Below, piece by piece: positions 1 through 10,598 of a stretch of 64,000 nucleotides of DNA. Location of the stretch: NCBI GenBank assembly GCA_026625165.1, contig CP112999.1, positions 1,054,001-1,118,000 on the forward strand, given 5' to 3'. A program made the position numbers and the translations under genes. The number at the start of each line of letters is the position of its first letter. The first letter of the stretch is position 1. Source of the stretch: Methanoregula sp. (GTDB taxonomy: Archaea > Halobacteriota > Methanomicrobia > Methanomicrobiales > Methanospirillaceae). The notes under the pieces are model-generated. The model was not told the origin of the DNA. It worked only from the letters and a program-made list of their open reading frames with translations, and did not search any database.

Positions 1-1
1 T

Positions 2-3000
2 GACCCGCATTACGCCCTGGCCCAGTTCAATCGGGGTATTGCGCTTGTCCGCAAGGGAAACCATCAGCCCGCACTCGACTCGTTTATGAAGGCAACGGCA
101 CTGATGCCAAAATACGCCCCGGCATTTTACGAAAGGGGCCTCGCACAAGCTCTTCTCGGCCTTAACAATGATGCTGCGGAATCGTTTGACCGCGCTCTCG
201 AAATCGATGCCAGCCTCACCGACGCAGCTCTTCATAAAGGACTTGCACTTTTTGAACTGGGGCGGTATGAAGATTCACTTATCGCATTTGAACAGGCAAT
301 CTCGGTCAACAAGAATTTTGCGCTCGCATGGTACTACAAGGGGCGCGCACTTGCAGCACTGGGGCGGGACGATGATGCAGTCCGGGCATTCGATACCTCG
401 CTTGAACATGATAACACAAATGCGCAGGCTTTTTACGACCGGGGAATTGCCCAGATTACCCTTGGTAAATTCACAGATTCAATCGAATCGTTTGACAGAG
501 TCCTGGAATTTATTCCCAATTACTCGCCTGCATTCTTCCACAAAGGACTTGCTCTCACAAAAAGCGGAATGCACGAGGAAGCCGTACTTGCTTTCTCGAT
601 CGCGATAGAGATCAACCCCAAAGACAGTACAGCCCATTTCCAGAAGGGTATGGCACTCGCACAGACCGGTGACCATACGGGAGCTCTGGAATCCTTTGAT
701 GCGGCTCTTGCAATCAGCCCGGATAAAGGCGATGTACTGTACGAAAAAGGACTGTCATTTGCCGAGCTGGGGCGGCACACTGATGCAGTCAGTGCTTTTG
801 ATTCAGTCCTGCAGATCGAACCCGGCAATATTAACGCCCTATACCACCGCGGGTTATCGCTTGCGGAACTGGGATCCTATGCTGACGCGGTCGATGCCCT
901 CTCCCGGACTTTAGACAGTAATCCGAAACTGGCAAACGGGTGGGTGATAAAAGGGATCTGCCTCTTCTCCTTAGAGAGGCACCAGGACGCCCTGCTTGCC
1001 TATGCCGCTGCAATCGAACTGGAACCGTCAAACCCGCACACATGGTATTATCGCGGGAGAGCGCTCCTTGCGCTCGGCAACAGCTCGGAAGCGATCGATG
1101 CATTTGACCACGCGATCTCCCTGCAGCCGGATTTCGGTGAAGCCCATTACCAAAAGGGGCTTGCCCTGTTTAAGCTGGAGAAATTCGATGATGCAAAAGA
1201 AGCGTTTGAAGCGACCCTGGCCCTCATCCCGGACTATCCTGATGCACTTATCCAGATGGGAAGATCGTGCGCAAAAAAAGGAAGTTATGCCGAATCAGTA
1301 CAGGTCTTTGACCGGGTCCTTTTGTCAGACCCGGTAAACATCATTGCTTTATATGGAAAGGCGCGGGCGCTTGACCATCTCGGTGAGTACGACAAGGCTG
1401 TGGCCGCTTATACACGGGTTGTAAAAGCCCGGCCTGAATGCGACCGTGCCCTGTATTACAAGGGATGTGCACTTGCACGGATGGGAAAACATCCGCCTGC
1501 AATCGATACTTTCCGTCGGGCCCTTGATATTAACCCATCATACCGGGAATCGTGGTTTGAACAGGGCAGATCCCTTTTTACCCTTCAACGGTATGACGAG
1601 GCAGCCTCATCCTTTGATCAGGCGCTGGCAATCAATCCTGACGATACAGAATCATCAGTACAGAAAGGGCGCTCCCTTTTCCGTCTTGAACGATTTGAAG
1701 AAGCGATTGCTGCTTTTGATCAGGTGCTTACTGTGCGGCATTCGGATGAAGCCTCACTATACGGGAAAGGCAGGGCGCTTGCACAGGTTGGCAGGTACAA
1801 AGAAGCGATTGCTGTTTTTGATCAGCTGATTGCAGTTGATCCTGATTGCACACCTGCATATTTCCATAAGGGATCGGTCATGGTGGAAATCGGTGAATAC
1901 CGGTCTTCCCTTGAGGTTTTGGAGCAGGCAATTTTACGAAAACCACAAGACTCCTATGCACTCTATGCAAAGGGTTTGGCACTTGCCCATCTCAACCAGT
2001 ACAAAGAGGCAATAGCTGCATTTGATATTGCGATCAGGTACAACCCGCATATGGCGCATGCATGGTTTGACCGGGGAACCGCTTTTGCAGAGATTGGCAA
2101 CGATGATGAAGCGCTCGTCTCATTTGATCGTGCGATTGTCCTGAATCCCAACTACACGAGCGCTTTTTACGACATGGGGCTTGTACTCATGCGCCAGTCC
2201 CGGTTTGCTGATGCTGTCAGGGCATTTGACAGTGCGCTTGCGATTGATAAAAATTTTGTACAGGCATCTTTTGACAAGGGACTGGCTCTTATTGCGCAAA
2301 AAAAGTATGAAGCTGCAATTACCGCATTTGACCGTGTGATCGAGATCACCCCGGAGAATGCACGGGCATGGTTTGAAAAGGGCAAAGCTCTCGCATGTAC
2401 GACAGAATATTATAATGCGCTTGACGCGTTTGACCATGCAATCACAATCGACCCTTCTTATGCCGGGGCCCTGTTTGAAAAAGGCAGGAGCCTGTCTGCA
2501 CTCGCCCGGTACCACGATGCAATTCCTGTATTTGACCAGTGTATTTCCCTTGAACCAAAATACTCCGGTGCATTCTATGAAAAAGGGCTGGCGCTATCAA
2601 GTATCCAAAGGTATGACGACGCGGTAAGTGCATATGATCGGGCACTTGTCCTTGCCCCGTCAGACACCCGGGTTCTTCTTGAAAAGGGACATGCATTGTA
2701 CAAGCTCCGCAGGTTTGATGATGTTGTTGATACATGTGACCGTGCAGTTGCTGTTACACCGGATAACTCCGGTGTGCTCAGTCTTAAAGGACGGGCACTT
2801 GTCCGGCTGGGCAGATTTGAAGATGCGGTAATCGCAATTGAACAAGCACTGGAACAGGAAGGTGCAAGTGCCCTGCTCTGGGGGTGTAAAGGATATTCCC
2901 TCTACCGTTTGCAGCGTTACAAGGAGTCTGTCGAATCATTTGCAAAAGCATTAAAAAGGGAACCATCCCATATTTTCTCTCTCTACTACCGTGGAAAATC

Positions 3001-6000
3001 ATATTTCAGGCTCGGCCGTTACAACGAAGCGCTCGGCATGATTGACCGGTTGCTTGCGCAGGATAACCGGCACACGGACGGTTGGTATTATAAGGGCATG
3101 GTGCTCGTGCTCCTGTCACGCTACACCGAGGCCCTGCCTGCACTGGACACTGCGCTTGACCTTGACGCAACCTGTGCCCCGGCATGGTACCAGAAGGCTA
3201 TCATATTCAATACCCTTGGCCGGTATGATGAAGCGGTACAGGCGGCAGAATCTGCTATAAAATATTTCCCCGCCCTGCCCGGGTGTGCATACCAGAAAGG
3301 GTTTGCGCTGTCACGACTCGGGCACCACAAAGAAGCAATCGATGCCTTTGAAGCCGAACTTGTTGTCAGTCCCGATGATGTTGATGTCCTCTACAGGAAA
3401 GGTAAATCATTGCATGCCCTCGGGCAGCACCGGGATGCGGTTCCGGTACTGGAACATGCCCTTGCAATAGACCAGAACCAGGCATCGGCAGCATATCTCC
3501 TCGGAGAATCACTGTCTTTTCTGGACCGGCATGAAGAAGCAATCGTCGCATTCGACCGTGCTGTTGTACTTGACCGTTCATGTGCGAGAGCTTCGTTTGG
3601 CAAAGGCAGGGTACTCTTTACCCTTGAACGCTGGGATGATGCACTGGCAGCTTTTGACGATGCAATTGCCGCTACTCCGTCATTTGGCGAGCCGGCATTT
3701 TATAAAGGACTCGCACTTGCATGCCTTAACCGTCATAAAGAGGCTATTAAGGCGTTTGAGTACGTGCTGGGACTTGACGAGAACGATGCCCCTGCATATT
3801 ATCATCTCGGTCTTTCCTTTGCTGCACTGGGCAGGCATGAAAAGGCAATCAGTTCATTTTCGCATGCACTCACGATTGACCCCTCACTTAGTGATGCTGC
3901 ATATCATTCGGGAATTGCCTATATGAACCTCGGTAAGTACAGCAATGCGCTTGCTGCGTTTGAGCATGTTCTCGGGCAGATTCCGGCACATGCCCCCCTT
4001 CTGTTTAATAAAGGAAAAGCACTTGCAAAACTTTCCCGGCTCGAAGAATCGTTAAAGGATCTCGATGCGGCGCTCCTTTTGGAAAACAATGATGCGCAGG
4101 TATGGACACTGCAGGGGAGCGTGCGCTTTGAACTCGGAATGTTCTCGCAATCACTGGAATCTTTTGACCGTGCGATTGTACTGGAGCCTGAAAACATCCA
4201 TGCATGGTACTTTAAAGGCAAGGCGCTCTTCGAGCTGGGCAGGATAGCGGAATCTATCCCCTGCTTTGAGAAAGTGATCGGGCTGGATCCGGCATGTGCC
4301 ATGGCATGGATCCGGAAAGGGGCTGCAAATGCAAGTCTTAAGGATTATCAAGCAGCAATCGAAATGCTGCAAACCGGCCTCCGGCTCAAACCCCGATATG
4401 CGAACGGGTGGTATGACCTTGGGGTTGCATACGCAGAACTTGAACAGTTTGAAGCGGCGGTAACGGCATATGATCATGCACTCAGGATTAACCCGAACTT
4501 TACAAATGCCTGCTATGACCGGGGGCTTGCTCTTGAACACCTCAGGAGGTTTGATGAGGCGGTTGGAGCGTTTGACGCAACCGTCCGGATTGATCCGGCT
4601 TTTGCCGATGCATATTATCACAAAGGCATGTGCCTTGCAGAGCTCAACAGGAAATCTGATGCAGTTGCTGCATTTGATGCAGTGATTGCCATTGATCCCA
4701 ACCCGGCAGGAACCTATTTCCGGAAAGGGACTGCACTGCTTGACCTTGGGAAATATGGCGATGCAGTCCGGGCATTTGACCTCGCACTTAAACGCGATCC
4801 TTCAATGACTTCGGCTCACCTGAAGCGGGGTTATGCACTGACCACCCTTGGCCAGTATGAGGAGGCAGTCGCAGCATATGACAGCACAATCATGCTCGAT
4901 CCCGATTCCTATACTGCCCATGAACAGAGGGGGATTGCGCTTGTCCGGATTGGTAACTTTGAACAAGCAGTCGTTTCACTGGAAAAAGCACGTTCACTCG
5001 ATGCAACAGACAAAGAACTCCATTTCGAACTTGGCATGACATACCTGTCACTTGGCAGGTACAATGACTCAATCGGGGCATTTGACCGTGTAATTGAACA
5101 GGATTCCGTCTATGCTGATGCGCATTTCAACAAGGCGCTCGCACTGGAGCATCTGGGAAAGGATACCGGGGCTATCGTGGAATTTGATGCGTTTCTCAAG
5201 CTTAATCCATCATCTGCGGAAGCATGGTATCACAAAGCCCAGGCATTTATCCGGCTTGGGCGTGATGGGGATGCTGTTGCAGCATTTGAACAGACGCATC
5301 TTCTTGACCCCTCCAATGCCGACGCCCTGTACTGCGGGGGGGCTGCTCTAACCCGGCTTGGGCGGGATGATGAAGCGCTTATACTCCTCAATAAAGCGCT
5401 CGCAATCCAGCCGGATCTCGCAGATGCTGTCCTTGAAAAATCAAAAGCACTGGCCCGGCTTGGTCGTCACAAGGAGGCAGTCGAGGCATTCAGGTGCGCT
5501 TCCACCCTTATCCCGGATAACGCTGATGCATACTATCGTGAAGGGCTCTCCCAAAGCATGATCGGACAATATCACGACGCAATCAGTGCATTTGACCGTT
5601 CGCTTGCACTCATTCCTTCAAATGCACCAGCTCATTACGAGAAAGGACTGGCACTGTACCGGCTCGGACGATATGAGGATGCACTGCTCTCATTTGATGC
5701 CGCAATCAGCCAAAAATCCGACTATGGTGCTGCATATCTTGGAAAAGGCAGGGCCTTTGTCGCTTTGGACCGATACGATGAAGCAGTCGATGCCTATAGT
5801 CATGCAGCAGATCACCTTTCCGACGATGCCGAAGTATTTTTTGAAAAAGGGATAGCACTGCAAAAAACCAGTAAATACGAGGAAGCGATCCGTGCATTTT
5901 CACAGGTGCTTAAGATTGATCCCGGTCACACCGGAGCACTTTACGAGGCAGGTACGACCTGTGTCGCCCTGCGCCGGTATTCGGATGCCGTACAACTTTT

Positions 6001-8770
6001 TGACCGGCTGCTTGCCATTACACAGGAAAATGCTGACGTATTTTATGAAAGAGGGATTGCACTTTCACGGTTAAAACGGCATGAAGACGCGATCTCTTCG
6101 TTTGAACAGGCGATCAGGATCAGGCCTGATCATTTCGATGCTCTCTATCACCGTGCCCGGTCGGCTGCATTGCTCGGACAGTCGGACGACGCTGTCCTCG
6201 CATACGATGATGTATTGAAGGTAGAACCGGCACATGCACCCTCGCTCCACCAGAAAGGAGTGGAACTTGTCCGGCTTGGACAGCACCAGGAGGCGATAAA
6301 ATCATTCGACCGTGCGCTTGATGCAGATCCCCAGTTTGCAGATGCCCACTTTGACAAGGGCAGGGCACTGCTGGCGCTGGGTATGTTCCGGGAAGCGGTC
6401 AAAACATTTGACCGGGCAATTGCCCTTGACAAGAGCAACGCTGGCATCCATTTCCATAATGGTATCGCACTCCAGTCTCTGGGAAGGAACGAGGATGCAA
6501 TCATTGCGTTTAATAAGGCTATCGATCTCGATGCCGGTAATGCAGATGCCCATTTCCACCGTGGGGTGTGCCTCACGGCAACCGGGCGCCACAAGGATGC
6601 GGTCGAAGCATTTGACGAGGCATTACACCTGTCGCCAAAGTCTATCGGGATCTGGATCGTACGGGGGGCGGCACTTGCATCACTGGGAAAGAACAATGAC
6701 GCAATCGAATCATTTGTCAAAGCCATTGAGCTCGATCCTGCGAATGCTGATGCATGGTTCCAGAAAGGTATCACGTTCTTTTCCATGGCGAATTATGACG
6801 ATGCGATCGAGGCATTTAACAAGGCAATCGAGACCCGGCCGGATAATGCACTGGCATACCATTACAAGGGGCAGTCCCTTTCCCGGATCGGGATGTTTAA
6901 GGAAGCGGTTATATCCTTTAACAATGCCCTTGCAGTCCAGCCGGGTTTTGTAGAGGCACTGGAGCAAAAAGGCAGGGCACTCATCAGGCTCGGCGAATAT
7001 AAGGAATCAGTTGAGAGCCTCAACATTGCGCTCAAAGTCAGGCCGAATGTCGCGTCTCTCTGGACGACAAAAGGGATTGCCCTATCGAAGCTTGGAAATT
7101 ATTCAGAAGCTGTTGCCTGCTACAACAAGGCACTGGGTATCAATACAAAAGACCCGGGGGCATATTATCACCGCGGCGTCTCATACTTCCATCTTGGCAG
7201 GTACCAGGACGCAATAAAAAGCCTTGATGCAGCACTCCTCCAGAAACCCGACTGTGCCGAGGCATTTTACCATAAAGGAAGGGCGCTGTCCGGTCTCTCA
7301 ATGCACCAGGAAGCAATCAGCGCATATGCTACAGCGATCAGTACAAAAAACCAGTATCCGGAAGCGTTTCTGTTCAGGGGAATCGCCCAGAACAACCTTG
7401 GCAGATTTGAAGAAGCGATTGACTCATTCAACCATGCAACAGCCATCAATGCTTCCTGCACACCTGCCTACCTCTATAAAGGGATCTCCTTTGCCCGCCT
7501 TAACCGGTTCACGGAAGCCATAGAATCATATGACAAGGCGCTGTCCCTTGACCCGGACCTTCCTGATGTATATTACCATAAAGGGGTTGCACTGGAGCAC
7601 TGCGGAAGATCCGACGAGGCACTCAAAGCATATGACAATGCAGTCTCCCTCAATACCGGATTTGCTGCCGCCCACCATCACAGAGGTGTTGTTCTCGTGC
7701 AGATGCGACGCTTTGATGAGGCGATCTCAGCATTTGATGCGGCACTTGCTATCCAGCCGGAGTTCCCGGAAGTATTTTTTGAGAAAGGTAAAGCCCTTGC
7801 ACTGAGCGGTGCTCCCGTTGATGCTATCGCTGCTTTTGATCAGGCCCTCGCAGCGCATCCCGGCTTTTCAGACGCGATCTTTGAGAAAGGAAAGGCTTTG
7901 TTTGAGACCGGAAACTTTGAGAACGCCATCGCTGCTTTTGACCGTGCACTCGAGAATCAGCCCGACTGCCACCAGGCATTATTCATGAAAGGGCGTGCAA
8001 ATTTTGAACTTGGCAGGTTTGAAGACGCAATCACATGCTACACTCATGCCCTTGAGATCAGCCCCCGGTCTGCAAAAGTGCATTTTTTCAAGGGTGTGGC
8101 ATACGCGGCAGGGGAACAGCACAAGGAAGCGGTCCAGTCCTATGACCGGGCGCTCGAACTGGATCCCGCATACGCAGCAGCCTTCAGTCACAAGGGAGTC
8201 TCGCTTGCCGAACTCGGAATGTCAAGGGATGCAATCGACGCGTTCGACCGGGCGCTTGAACATGACCGGACATATGCAGACGCGTACCTTGGCAAAGGTA
8301 ATGTGTACTATGATATCGGCCGATCCGGTGATGCACTCATAAATTATGAGAAAGCACTGGAACTGTCCCCCGAGAATGCAGTTGCATGGACCCGGAAAGG
8401 AATGGCGCTTGCCGACCTCCATAAATATGAGGATGCCATTACATCATACGACCGGGCACTCACGCTTGACCCTTCATTTGCCATTGCATACTTCACCAAG
8501 GGAAGCGCACTCGACGAACTTGGCAGGTTCCGTGAATCGGCATCTGCCTATGAAGCGATGATCGGCATCCAGCCGGACTTTATTGACGCATGGATACGCA
8601 AAGGGCGGGCACTCAAGCGTGAAGGAATCTATCAGGACGCGCTCGCCTCCTTCAAACATGCTCTCGAGCTTGACCCCTCACAGAGGAGTATCTGGAATGA
8701 TATCGGGGATATTTTAGAAAAACTCGGGAAACATGAGGAGGCGCGGATCTGCTATTCAAAAGCCGCATGA
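2..8770 (+). CDS. Giant tandem TPR protein (5' end outside the window)
   Basis: The frame is open from base 2, so the true start lies to the left; the ATG at 86 is only the first internal one. About 2,922 codons are visible. The protein is an unbroken chain of 34-residue tetratricopeptide units with the usual pattern (aromatic at 4, Gly at 8, Tyr or Phe at 11, Ala at 20, Phe at 24, Ala at 27, Pro at 32). The unit Gly at residue 18 (counted from the ATG at 86) and that of the last unit at residue 2874 are exactly 84 x 34 apart, and one more unit precedes, giving 86 units without net insertion or deletion. No catalytic domain, signal peptide or membrane segment is seen; the missing N-terminus could carry one. 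TPR superhelices bind proteins, so a scaffold role is inferred; partners are unknown. Confidence 0.93.
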   Translation, partial: DPHYALAQFNRGIALVRKGNHQPALDSFMKATALMPKYAPAFYERGLAQALLGLNNDAAESFDRALEIDASLTDAALHKGLALFELGRYEDSLIAFEQAISVNKNFALAWYYKGRALAALGRDDDAVRAFDTSLEHDNTNAQAFYDRGIAQITLGKFTDSIESFDRVLEFIPNYSPAFFHKGLALTKSGMHEEAVLAFSIAIEINPKDSTAHFQKGMALAQTGDHTGALESFDAALAISPDKGDVLYEKGLSFAELGRHTDAVSAFDSVLQIEPGNINALYHRGLSLAELGSYADAVDALSRTLDSNPKLANGWVIKGICLFSLERHQDALLAYAAAIELEPSNPHTWYYRGRALLALGNSSEAIDAFDHAISLQPDFGEAHYQKGLALFKLEKFDDAKEAFEATLALIPDYPDALIQMGRSCAKKGSYAESVQVFDRVLLSDPVNIIALYGKARALDHLGEYDKAVAAYTRVVKARPECDRALYYKGCALARMGKHPPAIDTFRRALDINPSYRESWFEQGRSLFTLQRYDEAASSFDQALAINPDDTESSVQKGRSLFRLERFEEAIAAFDQVLTVRHSDEASLYGKGRALAQVGRYKEAIAVFDQLIAVDPDCTPAYFHKGSVMVEIGEYRSSLEVLEQAILRKPQDSYALYAKGLALAHLNQYKEAIAAFDIAIRYNPHMAHAWFDRGTAFAEIGNDDEALVSFDRAIVLNPNYTSAFYDMGLVLMRQSRFADAVRAFDSALAIDKNFVQASFDKGLALIAQKKYEAAITAFDRVIEITPENARAWFEKGKALACTTEYYNALDAFDHAITIDPSYAGALFEKGRSLSALARYHDAIPVFDQCISLEPKYSGAFYEKGLALSSIQRYDDAVSAYDRALVLAPSDTRVLLEKGHALYKLRRFDDVVDTCDRAVAVTPDNSGVLSLKGRALVRLGRFEDAVIAIEQALEQEGASALLWGCKGYSLYRLQRYKESVESFAKALKREPSHIFSLYYRGKSYFRLGRYNEALGMIDRLLAQDNRHTDGWYYKGMVLVLLSRYTEALPALDTALDLDATCAPAWYQKAIIFNTLGRYDEAVQAAESAIKYFPALPGCAYQKGFALSRLGHHKEAIDAFEAELVVSPDDVDVLYRKGKSLHALGQHRDAVPVLEHALAIDQNQASAAYLLGESLSFLDRHEEAIVAFDRAVVLDRSCARASFGKGRVLFTLERWDDALAAFDDAIAATPSFGEPAFYKGLALACLNRHKEAIKAFEYVLGLDENDAPAYYHLGLSFAALGRHEKAISSFSHALTIDPSLSDAAYHSGIAYMNLGKYSNALAAFEHVLGQIPAHAPLLFNKGKALAKLSRLEESLKDLDAALLLENNDAQVWTLQGSVRFELGMFSQSLESFDRAIVLEPENIHAWYFKGKALFELGRIAESIPCFEKVIGLDPACAMAWIRKGAANASLKDYQAAIEMLQTGLRLKPRYANGWYDLGVAYAELEQFEAAVTAYDHALRINPNFTNACYDRGLALEHLRRFDEAVGAFDATVRIDPAFADAYYHKGMCLAELNRKSDAVAAFDAVIAIDPNPAGTYFRKGTALLDLGKYGDAVRAFDLALKRDPSMTSAHLKRGYALTTLGQYEEAVAAYDSTIMLDPDSYTAHEQRGIALVRIGNFEQAVVSLEKARSLDATDKELHFELGMTYLSLGRYNDSIGAFDRVIEQDSVYADAHFNKALALEHLGKDTGAIVEFDAFLKLNPSSAEAWYHKAQAFIRLGRDGDAVAAFEQTHLLDPSNADALYCGGAALTRLGRDDEALILLNKALAIQPDLADAVLEKSKALARLGRHKEAVEAFRCASTLIPDNADAYYREGLSQSMIGQYHDAISAFDRSLALIPSNAPAHYEKGLALYRLGRYEDALLSFDAAISQKSDYGAAYLGKGRAFVALDRYDEAVDAYSHAADHLSDDAEVFFEKGIALQKTSKYEEAIRAFSQVLKIDPGHTGALYEAGTTCVALRRYSDAVQLFDRLLAITQENADVFYERGIALSRLKRHEDAISSFEQAIRIRPDHFDALYHRARSAALLGQSDDAVLAYDDVLKVEPAHAPSLHQKGVELVRLGQHQEAIKSFDRALDADPQFADAHFDKGRALLALGMFREAVKTFDRAIALDKSNAGIHFHNGIALQSLGRNEDAIIAFNKAIDLDAGNADAHFHRGVCLTATGRHKDAVEAFDEALHLSPKSIGIWIVRGAALASLGKNNDAIESFVKAIELDPANADAWFQKGITFFSMANYDDAIEAFNKAIETRPDNALAYHYKGQSLSRIGMFKEAVISFNNALAVQPGFVEALEQKGRALIRLGEYKESVESLNIALKVRPNVASLWTTKGIALSKLGNYSEAVACYNKALGINTKDPGAYYHRGVSYFHLGRYQDAIKSLDAALLQKPDCAEAFYHKGRALSGLSMHQEAISAYATAISTKNQYPEAFLFRGIAQNNLGRFEEAIDSFNHATAINASCTPAYLYKGISFARLNRFTEAIESYDKALSLDPDLPDVYYHKGVALEHCGRSDEALKAYDNAVSLNTGFAAAHHHRGVVLVQMRRFDEAISAFDAALAIQPEFPEVFFEKGKALALSGAPVDAIAAFDQALAAHPGFSDAIFEKGKALFETGNFENAIAAFDRALENQPDCHQALFMKGRANFELGRFEDAITCYTHALEISPRSAKVHFFKGVAYAAGEQHKEAVQSYDRALELDPAYAAAFSHKGVSLAELGMSRDAIDAFDRALEHDRTYADAYLGKGNVYYDIGRSGDALINYEKALELSPENAVAWTRKGMALADLHKYEDAITSYDRALTLDPSFAIAYFTKGSALDELGRFRESASAYEAMIGIQPDFIDAWIRKGRALKREGIYQDALASFKHALELDPSQRSIWNDIGDILEKLGKHEEARICYSKAA

Positions 8771-8789
8771 GAGGTCTCACATCTTAAAA

Positions 8790-8827
8790 AGTAAAGGATA
8801 ATAAAAAATGAATTATCTCCTCCTTTT
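8790..8827. terminator. Possible shared terminator between convergent genes
   Basis: Between the stop of the giant TPR gene and the stop of the minus-strand TPR gene, AGGATAAT (8795-8802) can pair with ATTATCTCCT (8812-8821, one bulge), with A/T runs on both sides. The arrangement suits termination in both directions. The stem is short, so this is tentative. Confidence 0.3.
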
Positions 8828-9502
8828 ATGAGCATATATCCACCAGCCAGAACCAGCACAAATAAGGAAAAGAAGGACAAGCCATTGGCCGTATTTTACA
8901 TAAAATGGCTTTTGTGATTCAGCAAGTATTCTTGCATTTTTAATATTGCCTTCAAGGTATGGATAACCTGGATCAAGTTCCCCGACCCGTTCAAATGCCA
9001 GAATACCTTCACTGCATCTCCCCATCCCGCATAATGCATATCCTTTATTGAACCATGCTTCGGCATTTTCAGGATCAAGTGCAACTGCCTTTTCAAATGC
9101 TGCCAGTTGTTCATTATAATACGCATCAGCCTTTTTTGCATCATGGAACTGGTCCTCATACATAAATCCCAGGCTGTAAAGGATCTGCCCCCGGTTTATC
9201 CACCCTTTAACATAGGAGGGATTTATCTGAAGCGAATTGTTGGATGCAGCCAGTGCCAAGGGATAGTCGTGAGCCCGGTTGAGGGCATCAGCCTTGCCAT
9301 CCCAAGCTTCAAAATACCCGGGCTCCCTTTGGATTGCCTGTTCAAACGATCCCACTGCCTGTGAATAATTCCCGTATGCAAGCAGGGAAACTCCCTGATC
9401 ATAGAACCCAACTGCTTCACCAGAGTAAGCAGTCGCGGGAAAGATTATGACAATTGCGGACAGGATGATCAAAAGAATTCCCGTGGGGTTATAATTGTTC
9501 AT
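8813..9502 (-). CDS. Exported, membrane-anchored TPR protein
   Basis: This 229-residue protein starts with a hydrophobic signal or anchor segment (about residues 8-26), followed by TPR-like units (about 30-100 and 130-185) and a C-terminal membrane helix (about 202-220) ending in KRRR. The TPR part should therefore lie outside the cell, held by the C-terminal anchor. GAGGT stands six bases before the ATG and supports this start. It converges with the giant TPR gene but is short, divergent and membrane-bound, so it is not simply a broken piece of it. Function is unknown; a role in surface protein assembly is only a guess. Confidence 0.8.
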   Translation of the reverse strand: MNNYNPTGILLIILSAIVIIFPATAYSGEAVGFYDQGVSLLAYGNYSQAVGSFEQAIQREPGYFEAWDGKADALNRAHDYPLALAASNNSLQINPSYVKGWINRGQILYSLGFMYEDQFHDAKKADAYYNEQLAAFEKAVALDPENAEAWFNKGYALCGMGRCSEGILAFERVGELDPGYPYLEGNIKNARILAESQKPFYVKYGQWLVLLFLICAGSGWWIYAHKRRR

Positions 9503-9556
9503 GTCAACCTCGAATAAAATTCGAACCGGTATTTGATAAACATAACAGCGTTGTTT

Positions 9557-10528
9557 TTACTCAAGCACAAGAATTTTCCGTGTCAGGCTCTTGTGCACCC
9601 GCTGCTCATGACGCTGTACCACATCCATATACCGGGACGCAATACCGCTGATGTCCTGGTGGGTGACAACAACAGCACGCCTCCTTTGTTTCAGCACCCT
9701 GTGCAGTTCTTCAAGCGCGTCATTATAGAGCTGCTCCATCGTGTTTTCTTTTTTAATGGAAACTGACTGGCCGTACGGGAAGTCTGTAACAACGGCGTCA
9801 ACCGATGAATCGCGCAGGGGCAGGCAGGTTGCATCCCCAACCAGCAGATCACATTCCGGCACATTCTGCCGGCTGCCATCAATCATCAGCGGATCGCAAT
9901 CACTTCCGACTGCTTCGATGCCCAGTATTTTCGCCTCGATCAGGGTGCCACCCGTGCCGCAGAAAGGGTCAAGGAGGAGATCTCCTTTCTGTGCACAGGA
10001 TATATTGACGAGCGCCCGCGCCATGCGTGGCATCATCACACCTGGATGGAAAAATGCCCGTTTGCCGGGATTTCGCTTGTCGTAGCGTCCACGGCCAATA
10101 GAAAAGAGGAGCCTGCCAAAATAACACTTGTCTTCGGATAGGATTGCCCGGAACTCCTCTTTGGGATTTTTTAAGTCTACGGGTCCGTTGATCATCGTCC
10201 CGATGAGCTTTTCAAACTCCCGCTGGGAGCATTGCTGAACAAGCGTTGTATTACCGGCATGTATCTTCCTTACACGTCCGGAAAACGTCGGTTCTGTCTT
10301 TATGGCACAGTCACTCAGCAACCGCCGGAATGAGTCGATATCGGGGGCGCATTCACCGAGATATTCACAAACACCATGAGACATGGCGAGCCGGTGGGCG
10401 GCATGAGGATTTGGGCACTCTGCCACAGCTACCTGAGCCCGATGGTCAAGAACTGTGCCAACACATTCGAGTTCTGCAAAAGGGAGCGTGGGGTTTTCCC
10501 CGGAGAGCTCGAAAATCAGCTTCATCAT
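9557..10528 (-). CDS. tRNA (guanine-N2)-methyltransferase, Trm-G10 type (THUMP + methylase)
   Basis: The 323-residue protein has an N-terminal THUMP-like half (about 1-155) and a C-terminal Rossmann methylase. The SAM motif DPFCGTGGTLIEA lies near residue 190 and the catalytic motif IV is DFPYG near 250, in place of the usual (D/N)PPY. This matches the archaeal TRM11/Trm-G10 family, which methylates G10 of tRNA to m2G and m2,2G. Two adjacent ATGs could start it and no clear ribosome site is present. It stands alone between the TPR gene and dnaJ, in the same direction as both. The exact modified base is taken from the family and is not visible in the sequence. Confidence 0.82.
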   Translation of the reverse strand: MMKLIFELSGENPTLPFAELECVGTVLDHRAQVAVAECPNPHAAHRLAMSHGVCEYLGECAPDIDSFRRLLSDCAIKTEPTFSGRVRKIHAGNTTLVQQCSQREFEKLIGTMINGPVDLKNPKEEFRAILSEDKCYFGRLLFSIGRGRYDKRNPGKRAFFHPGVMMPRMARALVNISCAQKGDLLLDPFCGTGGTLIEAKILGIEAVGSDCDPLMIDGSRQNVPECDLLVGDATCLPLRDSSVDAVVTDFPYGQSVSIKKENTMEQLYNDALEELHRVLKQRRRAVVVTHQDISGIASRYMDVVQRHEQRVHKSLTRKILVLE

Positions 10529-10598
10529 TTAAGGATAGAACATGAAAATGGAAATAGATTGATGTAAGTAAAAATTTTTAAAAATGAGTGAAATTTAA

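Noticed and set aside
6148-6953. Frames of over 200 codons on both strands inside the giant TPR gene
   Set aside because: They are shadows of the strongly periodic TPR code; their products are Arg/Ser/His-rich without domain features, while the main frame is a continuous TPR array.
2-8770. The 102-base periodicity as a DNA satellite or CRISPR array
   Set aside because: The units differ greatly at DNA level and agree only as protein; the period is that of the 34-residue TPR.
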